NCBI RefSeq assembly: GCF_025210435.1
Contig: NZ_JAOART010000119.1
Span: 1-64,000 of the forward strand
Reading direction: 5' to 3'
DNA length: 64,000 nucleotides
From: Anaeromicrobium sp.
GTDB lineage: Bacteria > Bacillota > Clostridia > Peptostreptococcales > Thermotaleaceae
In this document: positions 56,310 through 62,914 of the stretch, one piece after another
How positions within the stretch are numbered: position 1 is the stretch's first letter
Layout: every line of letters starts with the position of its first letter
Notes under the pieces: generated by a model
The model's input: only the letters and a program-made list of their open reading frames with translations
Told to the model about the DNA's origin: nothing
Databases searched by the model: none
Made by a program: the position numbers and the translations under genes

Positions 56310-56326
56310 ATCGCCTCCAATCTATA

Positions 56327-56371
56327 AATTAAAAAAGGCATCTACGATTCCATAGATGCCTTTTTTAATTT
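56327..56371 (-). terminator. Expression-platform hairpin before the PP2C operon
   Basis: AAATTAAAAAAGGCATCTA pairs with TAGATGCCTTTTTTAATTT. In the minus direction the stem is followed by T6 and, 9 bases later, the GGAGG of the phosphatase gene, so it is a terminator placed between the aptamer and the operon. Confidence 0.85.
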
Positions 56372-56424
56372 ATCCAACATTAAGCCATACAGCACTTCAT
56401 AAACTCATAACTTATTGTTCTTAA

Positions 56425-56520
56425 TAATCCTTTGGCAATCTGCTAATCTTAGAGTACACATCCCTTAGGCACATGACTTTAGGTCCTTAACCTTGATAAG
56501 TTTTCCTTCACAAAAGTATG
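56425..56520 (-). ncRNA. Cyclic-di-GMP-I (GEMM-I) riboswitch
   Basis: Read on the minus strand the segment aligns with clostridial GEMM-I RNAs: GAAGGAAAACTTATCAAGG, TTAAGGACCTAAAGTC, CCTAAGGGATGTGTACTCTA, AGATTAGCAGATTGCCAAAG. The pattern of GCAAAC-like, GACxxAAAGxC, CCTAAG and final GxxTGCC blocks, and their spacing, match. Two deviations from consensus (GGAAAAC for GGCAAAC; ACCTAAAGT for ACGCAAAGC) leave room for altered ligand preference or decay. It is followed by a terminator and the PP2C-kinase-chemoreceptor operon. Confidence 0.7.
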
Positions 56521-56703
56521 CAATATTGAGTTTTTTATGCATGATATTTTATAATTCTACAATTTACTACACTCTTAACATATTTTAACATCTTTTCTTG
56601 CCTAAGTAAAATTTTACTAGTAGAATATTTTTTATGTAATCATGTACTCTTAACTTTGTAATTATTTACACCAATATATTCATGTCTTCTCCTTTATTTT
56701 TTA

Positions 56704-56859
56704 AGGCATATGAAAAATAAACTAGTCAAGACTCTGAGAAATTTAGATTATTTTCAAGGCATGATGATGGAGTACATTAAACATATTTAAAGGACTCCAT
56801 AAGGAAGAAAATAATTCCAATAACCAGTGAACTGACTAATTTATTTTTGGAATATACCT
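56704..56859. mobile_element. MITE-B copy 1
   Basis: 156 bp, from AGGCATATGAAAAATAAACT to a right end that reads AGGTATATTCCAAAAATAAA on the complement. The arms are about 50 bases with an inner block GATTATTTTC/GAAAATAATTC, and the centre is about 55 bases. No coding potential. Confidence 0.8.
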
Positions 56860-56865
56860 AACATA

Positions 56866-56894
56866 GAAAAGGGGCAGCTTTCGCTGCCCCTTTC
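56866..56894 (-). terminator. GC-rich hairpin between the two MITE-B copies
   Basis: AAAAGGGGCAGC and GCTGCCCCTTT enclose TTTC. In the minus direction it is followed by TTTTCTAT, as in a terminator, but no gene reads into it from that side, so an unrecognised short transcript is possible. GTTTAAAAGT/ACTTTTAAAC (56926-56953) is a second inverted repeat nearby. Confidence 0.6.
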
Positions 56895-57023
56895 CCATGA
56901 TGAGTTGTGGGTGGGAATAAGGTGTGTTTAAAAGTCCATATGAACTTTTAAACAATATTATCCTGTGTTAATATTGTGGCCATATAAAATATTTTTATAC
57001 TCATAAAATGATTTTTTTTCCTA

Positions 57024-57181
57024 AGGCATATGAAAGAAATAAACTAGTCAGTTCTCTGAGGGATTTGGATTATTTTCAAGGCATGGTGAGCGAACATATT
57101 GAACATATGTAAGCGATTCCATAACGAAGAAAATAATTCAAATAACCAGTGAAATGACTAATTTATTTCTTTCATATGCCT
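57024..57181. mobile_element. MITE-B copy 2
   Basis: 158 bp with the best-preserved ends: AGGCATATGAAAGAAATAAA on the left and the same 20 bases on the complement at the right, then ACTAGTCA against ATTAGTCA. GATTATTTTC and GAAAATAATTC pair further in. It lies in the same orientation as copy 1, 164 bp away. Confidence 0.85.
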
Positions 57182-57258
57182 AAAATACATTCTCATAAAT
57201 ATAAAAAATTTTAATTTTTTAACAGTCTAATGGTAAAAATATATTTGAGGTGAAAAAC

Positions 57259-57969
57259 ATGCGTAAGTTCATTTTTATTATAATATCACTTTTCCTTATT
57301 ACATCATGTAATACAAAGGAAAAGGCCCAATTAAAGCCAATGACTTCTTCCATATACAATAAGGGAAAAATAGAAAAGGTTAAAATAGTAAAAGAATCTA
57401 ATTTTAAAAAAAATCTATCCTTTTCTTTTTTAGATACCCCTGATAAAGATACTATCTATAGTGTAATAGGTGAAACTAAAGATTATTATCTAGTAGAACT
57501 TCATAATCACAACATTGGTGTAATAGATAAATCTATTGCAAAAGCACATATAGAAAAGATAGTATTAGATGAAGATTCCTATAAAGCCACCCCAAATGAA
57601 GATGAAATGTTACGTTATATAAATGGTGAAAGGATAAAGCACGGATTAAATCCATTAAAAATAGACGAAAATTCAATAAAAATTGCTCGACTAAAATCCC
57701 AAGACATGATAGACAACAAATACTTTAGTCATTATTCCCCCACTTACGGAAGTCCCTTTAATATGTTAAACAAATTTAACATAAAATACATATGTGCTGG
57801 GGAAAATATTGCCTATAATACTAGTATAAAAAGGGCCCATGAAGCTCTTATGGACTCTAAAGAACATAAGGAAAGCATATTAAGTAAATCTTATACCCAT
57901 GTGGGAATAGGTGTAAAGGAAATGCCTAAAGGCGGAAAGATGGTTACGGAAATATTTATTCAAAAATAA
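57259..57969 (+). CDS. CAP-domain (SCP/YkwD-like) lipoprotein
   Basis: A 236-residue lipoprotein (signal FIIISLFLITSC). A short SH3-like part at about 65-105 (DTIYSVIGETKDYYLVELHN) precedes the CAP domain at about 118-236: MLRYINGERIKHGLNPLKID, LKSQDMIDNKYFSHYSPTYG, ICAGENIAYN, and HVGIGVKEMPKGGKMVTEIF. The CAP His/Glu cleft residues are present (FSHYS, GENIA). Bacterial YkwD-type proteins sit in the envelope; their biochemical role is unclear. The ATG at 57259 follows GAGGTGA. A cobalamin riboswitch lies on the opposite strand beyond its end. Confidence 0.9.
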   Translation: MRKFIFIIISLFLITSCNTKEKAQLKPMTSSIYNKGKIEKVKIVKESNFKKNLSFSFLDTPDKDTIYSVIGETKDYYLVELHNHNIGVIDKSIAKAHIEKIVLDEDSYKATPNEDEMLRYINGERIKHGLNPLKIDENSIKIARLKSQDMIDNKYFSHYSPTYGSPFNMLNKFNIKYICAGENIAYNTSIKRAHEALMDSKEHKESILSKSYTHVGIGVKEMPKGGKMVTEIFIQK

Positions 57970-57971
57970 AA

Positions 57972-58002
57972 AAAATAGCTCCTTTTATCGAGGAGCTGAA
58001 AA
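57972..58002. terminator. Bidirectional terminator after the CAP gene
   Basis: AGCTCCT and AGGAGCT pair around TTTATCG, with A/T runs on both sides giving T-tails on both strands. It would also stop any minus-strand read-through from the orphan riboswitch before it enters the CAP gene. Confidence 0.85.
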
Positions 58003-58005
58003 AAA

Positions 58006-58054
58006 TTTTTGAGGAAAAACTTAAGATTTTTAAATTTTTTGAGGAAAAACTTAA
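58006..58054. repeat. 30-bp-period direct repeat
   Basis: TTTTTGAGGAAAAACTTAA occurs at 58006-58024 and again at 58036-58054. No known role. Confidence 0.85.
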
Positions 58055-58081
58055 AAAACTAGACTTCTACTTAATTGGATT

Positions 58082-58110
58082 AAAAAAGCCCTATCTAAAA
58101 AGACAGGGCT
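58082..58110 (-). terminator. Terminator downstream of the orphan cobalamin riboswitch
   Basis: On the minus strand AGCCCTGTCT pairs with AGATAGGGCT around TTTT and is followed by T6. It lies about 70-100 bases after the aptamer. Confidence 0.85.
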
Positions 58111-58179
58111 AATAAGATACCATTCAAATAGAACTTACCACTTATGCCCGCCTTCCCACCGAAGGTAGTACAAACTACA

Positions 58180-58335
58180 TATCTAGGCAGGTCTCCTGAC
58201 TCATGACATTAGGATTGTTTGGCCTTCCCATATATACAGTGGCATATTCAAACAATCATGGTCACTTTACAGTAGCGGGGGCTGTGTCGGACTTTCACCG
58301 AACTTCCCTATTAAACCACATAAGTAGTACCTAAA
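58180..58335 (-). ncRNA. Cobalamin riboswitch with no gene downstream
   Basis: On the minus strand the core reads GGGAAGTTCGGTGAAAGTCC, ACACAGCCCCCGCTACTGTAA, then GCCACTG and GAGTCAGGAGACCTGCC: a complete, well-conserved aptamer. It has its own promoter (58369-58397) and terminator (58082-58110). The next gene in the direction of reading is the CAP gene, which lies on the other strand behind a further bidirectional terminator, so no coding sequence is under its control here. Confidence 0.93.
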
Positions 58336-58368
58336 AAGCTTTGAAAATATTAACTTTTTACAATACAT

Positions 58369-58397
58369 ATTGTATCATGTACTATTTAATAAGTCAA
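58369..58397 (-). promoter_or_regulatory. Promoter of the orphan cobalamin riboswitch
   Basis: On the minus strand TTGACT (58397-58392) and TACAAT (58374-58369) are 17 bases apart, about 35 bases before the aptamer. Confidence 0.75.
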
Positions 58398-58433
58398 GTC
58401 CTTTAAAATCTCATTAATTCTTCATTACCTTTC

Positions 58434-58475
58434 TCTTATGCAGTAACTTACCCACATAAAGCCAATTCTCACATA
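58434..58475. repeat. Internally deleted MITE-A remnant
   Basis: CTTATGCAGTAACTTACC resembles the MITE-A left arm and runs straight into CACATAAAG of the right arm, ending in AAATCTA followed by TA as in full copies. Centre and stems are lost. Confidence 0.5.
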
Positions 58476-58481
58476 ATAAAT

Positions 58482-60776
58482 CTATATACGGGTTACATTT
58501 TTAAGATCTAAGGCACCACTCTTATCTTTTCTAAATTGTAGAGATGCCTTACACTTTTCTTCCGTTTGAGGTAAAACAATATTTATATCTTCTATAGTTC
58601 CCTTTTCAATAAGTTCTTTAATCATAGCTGGTGTAACCTCTTGTTTATACATATCTAGACTATTCTTCCACACAGTAAACTTACATCCCTTTTTCCAATT
58701 ACTACAATAAAAGGCTTTTCTATTTTCCAAAACTTCTCCATTTTCACAGGAGATACAACATCCTAAAGATTTTTTCTTTCCCCTTTTATTAGTAATCACT
58801 ACCGTATCACTAAAATTATTTCCATAATTATTATTTACACCAATTACTTTAGATGTATTTTTCTTAATATAATTTTCAAGTTTCTCCATATACTTATCCG
58901 TTTGTATCTCACCATTTGCAACCATGGTTAGTCCCTTTTCCCAACTAGCCGTTAATTCTGGCTTAAGTAGGGATGGTACAGACCTATTAACAACATCATA
59001 TATTAGTTCTCCCTTTTGGGTAGGAGTTAATATTTGTGTTTTTTTGTTGAGATTAATATATTTAATCAATTGTAACTTTTCTAGTATTCCAGATCTTGTG
59101 GCACTTGTTCCTATTCCTTGACTCTTTATTTGCTCTCTTAGTTCTTCATCCTCAATAAGTTTACCTGCATTTTCCATAGCAAGGATCATGGAACCTGAAT
59201 TATATCTTTTAGGTGGTGTAGTTTCTGATTCTTTAATATTAAAATCAGTAATTTTAACTACTTGTCCCTTTTTAAGTTTCTTTAATGTTTCCATATTATT
59301 TACTTTAGAGTTTTCATTTTTTTTATTTCCGTTTAACACGGGTAAATATCCTTCATCTACACATACCTTTGAAGACGTGAAAAAGCTTTCTTCTTTTATC
59401 TTTGTAGTTATGGATAATTTACTATACACTGCTGGTGGATAAAATATGGCTAAAAAACGTCTTACAACTAATAAAAATATTTTCTTCTCATTCCCAGGCA
59501 ATTTATTAAAATTCCCAAGACCTTGTCCCGTAGGTATGATAGCATAGTGATCAGTAATGGATTTATCATTTACATACTTAGTCTTAGATAGACCCTTATA
59601 TTTACCTTCATCTACTATTTTTTTAACAAAATCATTGATCTCTTGGTCCTTTTCATCTAAATTACATGCTTTTCTAATATTTAAAAGACCCTTTATATTT
59701 TTTCCAATTTCCTTTGCTACAGCCGTTGATAATACCCTAGCGTCAGTCCTTGGATATGTTAACATTTTCTTTTCATATAAACTCTGTACTACTTTTAGAG
59801 TCTCATCTGGACTTAATTTAAATTTCTTTGAACATTCATTTTGAATCTCTGCCAAGTTATATAATAAGGGAGGATTTTTTCTCTCCTTTTTCCTTGTGGC
59901 AGACAGTATTGTTCCAATTAGTTCCTCATTATCTTCTTTAAGTTCTTCTATAAATTCTTCTGCCTTTTCTTTATCCCTAAATCCAATATCTTTAAATAGT
60001 AATTTAGACATATAATAATTAGAGCCTTCCACAGCTTTCCATTCTCCATCATACTCTAGGGAATCATTAAACTTAAAAGAAGAATTTATTTTATAATAGG
60101 AAGTTTTTACAAATTCTCTAATTTCCCTTTCCCTTTTAACTACCATACCAAGTACACATGTCATAACTCTACCTACTGCTATAACTGTATATTTTTCACC
60201 TAAACGGCTACTAATACTTCTTCCATGGGTAAGGGTTAATAATCTTGAAAAATTTATGCCTATTAAATAATCTTCCTTTGCCCTTAAATAGGCTGAATCA
60301 GATAATTTATTATATTCATCTAAGGCCTTTGCCTCTTTTACACCTCTTCTAATTTCATCCTCTGTTTGGGAGTCTATCCAAACTCTTTTCTTTGCTTTAT
60401 TTTTTACTCCAACCTTCTCATCTACCAATCTATATATATATTCCCCTTCTCTCCCCGAGTCAGTACATACATATATGGTAGCTATGTCTTTTCTTTTCAT
60501 CTGGGATTTTACAATATCAAATTGTTTTTTAACATTTGGTATTACTTCATACTTATATTCCTCAGGTAAAAAGGGAAGGTCTTTTAATACCCACTTTTTA
60601 AACTTAGGATCATATTTTTCTGGATAACTCATGTTTACTAGATGACCTACACACCATGTAATGATAGCTTCATCCGATTCTAGATATCCATTTTTCTTAG
60701 AAGCCTTCATATTCAGTGCCTTTGCAAATTCCATTGCAACACTAGGCTTTTCCGTTATAAATAAAGATTTACTCAT
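58482..60776 (-). CDS. topB: DNA topoisomerase III
   Basis: A 764-residue type IA topoisomerase that passes single strands during replication and recombination. Toprim motif: FITEKPSVAMEFAKAL at the start and CTDSGREGEYIYRLV at about 104; the nucleophile is Tyr341 in MLTYPRTDARVLS; SQGIGTSATRSGILEKL lies near 560. The C-terminal part has one zinc ribbon (CCISCENGEVLENRKAFYCS, then CKFTVWK). Length fits Firmicute TopB. A GGTGAATTG precedes the ATG. MITE-A copy 3 and a hairpin lie just upstream. Confidence 0.95.
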   Translation of the reverse strand: MSKSLFITEKPSVAMEFAKALNMKASKKNGYLESDEAIITWCVGHLVNMSYPEKYDPKFKKWVLKDLPFLPEEYKYEVIPNVKKQFDIVKSQMKRKDIATIYVCTDSGREGEYIYRLVDEKVGVKNKAKKRVWIDSQTEDEIRRGVKEAKALDEYNKLSDSAYLRAKEDYLIGINFSRLLTLTHGRSISSRLGEKYTVIAVGRVMTCVLGMVVKREREIREFVKTSYYKINSSFKFNDSLEYDGEWKAVEGSNYYMSKLLFKDIGFRDKEKAEEFIEELKEDNEELIGTILSATRKKERKNPPLLYNLAEIQNECSKKFKLSPDETLKVVQSLYEKKMLTYPRTDARVLSTAVAKEIGKNIKGLLNIRKACNLDEKDQEINDFVKKIVDEGKYKGLSKTKYVNDKSITDHYAIIPTGQGLGNFNKLPGNEKKIFLLVVRRFLAIFYPPAVYSKLSITTKIKEESFFTSSKVCVDEGYLPVLNGNKKNENSKVNNMETLKKLKKGQVVKITDFNIKESETTPPKRYNSGSMILAMENAGKLIEDEELREQIKSQGIGTSATRSGILEKLQLIKYINLNKKTQILTPTQKGELIYDVVNRSVPSLLKPELTASWEKGLTMVANGEIQTDKYMEKLENYIKKNTSKVIGVNNNYGNNFSDTVVITNKRGKKKSLGCCISCENGEVLENRKAFYCSNWKKGCKFTVWKNSLDMYKQEVTPAMIKELIEKGTIEDINIVLPQTEEKCKASLQFRKDKSGALDLKNVTRI

Positions 60777-60805
60777 ATTAACAATTCACCTACACTATTA
60801 TTTGA

Positions 60806-60842
60806 ATAAAAATATCGAGCAAGTATTATGCTCGATATTATA
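60806..60842 (-). terminator. Hairpin in the topB leader
   Basis: AATATCGAGCA and TGCTCGATATT pair around TAATACT on the minus strand and are followed by TTTT, about 35 bases before the topB start. It may be an attenuator or stop transcripts coming from MITE-A copy 3. Confidence 0.65.
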
Positions 60843-60867
60843 ACAATTTTCTTGTTTTTTTATGCTA

Positions 60868-61100
60868 TAGATTTCGTGACACTAAGCTTTCTCTATACAG
60901 TAACTTGCCTATAAGGGAAACTATTGAAAATCTTTGGAACCCTGGAACGTCACAACATCCTATGCTACTACAACATGACACGTGAACCTATATACGAAGA
61001 TTCACACTTTCGCTTGTGACAAGGACTGGGGTGGAAAAGATTTTCAATATATTTTCCTGAAGTAGGCTCACATAAATCAAGTTTGAAAATGATAAATCTA
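60868..61100. mobile_element. MITE-A copy 3
   Basis: An intact 233-bp copy (TAGATTTCG to AAATCTA, TA on both sides). The arms carry two changes relative to copy 2, ATTTTT to ATCTTT and a block ATTGAG to CCCTGG, each matched by complementary change on the other arm (AAAGAT; CTGGGG). The conserved centre is GAACGTCACAACATCCTATG and CACTTTCGCTTGTGACAAGG. Confidence 0.85.
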
Positions 61101-61171
61101 TAATCTTTCATCTTATATTATAAACTATGCTTACTTATTTTGCAAAATATGCAACTTTATATTTAAAAGTG

Positions 61172-61210
61172 AAAAATACTCCTATAGACCTTCTCCTTTA
61201 GGAGTATTTT
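61172..61210 (-). terminator. Terminator after the small Tyr-rich gene
   Basis: AAAATACTCCTA pairs with TAGGAGTATTTT on the minus strand, followed by T-rich sequence; about 30 bases past the stop at 61241. Confidence 0.9.
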
Positions 61211-61240
61211 CTGATAAATTTATTTTATATTTTTTTATGC

Positions 61241-61540
61241 CTACTTAACTCTAGTCATTCTAACTACTCTTTCCTTTTTAATCTTAACTGGTTTCCATCT
61301 TTTTCTAGAATCCTTCATATAACCCTTATAATATCCCCTTTCTAAGGAAACAAAATCAAATCTAAACCTATATCCATTTCTGAGGGTCACCCTGTATAAA
61401 CATCTTTTTTCTTTACAATATGGATCCCTATGATAGTCCATCTCCTCCACATAGTCTGAGTTATCATAGTTCATATAATCTGCTTCATAAGGATTGTAAT
61501 TGTCATATTCCGCTTCATAATTATAGTCATCATAATACAT
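61241..61540 (-). CDS. Small Tyr/Asp-rich protein, unknown function
   Basis: A 99-residue protein in two unlike parts. Residues 1-40 are made mostly of Tyr, Asp, Asn and Glu (MYYDDYNYEAEYDNYNPYEA), very acidic. Residues 41-99 contain one Cys pair (YCKEKRC) and a basic, strand-rich tail (LYRVTLRNGYRFRFDFVSLE; KRWKPVKIKKERVVRMTRVK). AAAGGAGG lies before the ATG and a terminator follows, so it is very likely expressed. Tyr-rich small proteins occur in spore coats, which would fit a spore former, but this is only a guess. Confidence 0.7.
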   Translation of the reverse strand: MYYDDYNYEAEYDNYNPYEADYMNYDNSDYVEEMDYHRDPYCKEKRCLYRVTLRNGYRFRFDFVSLERGYYKGYMKDSRKRWKPVKIKKERVVRMTRVK

Positions 61541-61686
61541 AAAAAAACCTCCTTTTCATACTAGTTTATTTATATGAAGGGTACCTTGTTACATAAAATA
61601 ATAAATTTAGGCATAAAAAATAGACATAAAAAATGCCTTCTATAATATACTTATATATTGGAGTTTATTTTTAATTCCAAAGACAA

Positions 61687-61712
61687 AGAGAGCATATTAT
61701 GCTCCCTTTTAT
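61687..61712 (-). terminator. Weak terminator after the adaptor gene
   Basis: GGGAGCATA and TATGCTCTC pair on the minus strand right at the stop codon of the gene at 61709, with TTTG after it. Confidence 0.5.
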
Positions 61713-62905
61713 TCCACATTTACCTTTATATTTTCTTTTATTTCGTCACTAGGAGATAATATTACCATGTCACCAACCTTTAATCCCTTTATAATTTCCA
61801 CATTATCTTGGCCCTTTAAACCTAGTTCTACTTCCCTTAATTTTGCCCTATTATCCTCAACTAAAAATACATAATCCCCATCCTTATATTTAAATACACT
61901 ATTCTTAGATAGGATAAGTACGTCTTCTTTCATATCTTCTATTAATTTCACATCCACTTCATAGTCAGCCATTAATTTTGATGTATCTCCATTTATATGA
62001 ATGTCTACCTTTACCCTTTTTTGATCTATACCCAAATCAGATACTTTTGTAAAGGCCTTTGGATAAATTTTGCTTATGGTTCCTTGAAGATTCACGCCTA
62101 AGTCTTCATCCTCTATTAAAACTTCTCCACCATTTTGTAATTTGACCACATCTTCTCCTAATACATCCACTTCCATATGGTATTTATCCGTATTTCCCAT
62201 CTCAAATAAACTAGTTCCTTCTGTTACATACTCATTTTCCTTTACTAGTACATCTAGTATTTTCCCCTTTTTATCTGCATATATATTTCCATCACTCTCT
62301 TTATTTTTGAGTTTTTCAAGTTCATATTTTAACTCATTAATTTGACTTTCATAGGAATTAGTTACTTCCTGGGAAATATATTTTTTTAACTCTTCTTTAC
62401 TACTTTCTAAAAGATTTTCTGCTATGACATATTGGTTTAGGGTTTTCTTATATTCATCTAAGGATACAACCCTTTCTTCATATAATTTCTTAGTAGAATC
62501 TAATTTTCTCTTTGCTTCATCATAGTTTGCCTTATTTTTATCCACCTTAAGCTCTGCTTGTTTCTTATTAGTTTCATATTGGGATTTTAACAAATTTATT
62601 TTTTCATTAATTCCCTTCATAGTTAAACTGTTATCCTTCGTATCTATCTGGGCTAGTAACAGACTTTCATCTATTAAGTCTCCCTCTTTCACATAAATTT
62701 TTGACAGAGTTCCCCTTATTTTAGAATATATCTTTTCTTGTTCTATAGCCTTTATTGTTCCTGTTTCTTCAATATATTTAACCACATTTCCTTTTCTTAC
62801 CTTAGATACTTTTACATGTACTTTTTTATTCATAGAAAAAAATACACTACCCATTATCCCAACTACTAAAATCCCTATAATTAGCTTTTTGCTTATCTTC
62901 ATCAT
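61709..62905 (-). CDS. HlyD/MacA-type periplasmic adaptor-like subunit of an ABC exporter
   Basis: A 398-residue membrane fusion protein. N-terminal anchor (LIIGILVVGIMGSVFFSM), first half-lipoyl/barrel strand (VKYIEETGTIKAIEQEKIYS, KIRGTLSKIYVKEGDLIDES), a coiled-coil hairpin at about 95-205, the second lipoyl half (GNIYADKKGKILDVLVKENE) and a C-terminal barrel (GLKVGDMVILSPSDEIKENI). The upstream gene, 9 bp away, encodes an FtsX-type permease, so this is a MacAB-like efflux or envelope transport unit; the ATPase should lie beyond the window. GGAGG precedes the ATG. Confidence 0.88.
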   Translation of the reverse strand: MMKISKKLIIGILVVGIMGSVFFSMNKKVHVKVSKVRKGNVVKYIEETGTIKAIEQEKIYSKIRGTLSKIYVKEGDLIDESLLLAQIDTKDNSLTMKGINEKINLLKSQYETNKKQAELKVDKNKANYDEAKRKLDSTKKLYEERVVSLDEYKKTLNQYVIAENLLESSKEELKKYISQEVTNSYESQINELKYELEKLKNKESDGNIYADKKGKILDVLVKENEYVTEGTSLFEMGNTDKYHMEVDVLGEDVVKLQNGGEVLIEDEDLGVNLQGTISKIYPKAFTKVSDLGIDQKRVKVDIHINGDTSKLMADYEVDVKLIEDMKEDVLILSKNSVFKYKDGDYVFLVEDNRAKLREVELGLKGQDNVEIIKGLKVGDMVILSPSDEIKENIKVNVE

Positions 62906-62914
62906 AATTTCCTC

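Noticed and set aside
56860..57023. Candidate 6S or SRP RNA between MITE-B copies
   Set aside because: The hairpins do not match the conserved loop sequences of either RNA; kept only as an unexplained structured segment.
7082..61100. Dispersed repeats as CRISPR or REP units
   Set aside because: Copies are single, about 235 bp and widely separated, with TA flanks and inverted ends; there are no regular spacers and no cas genes.
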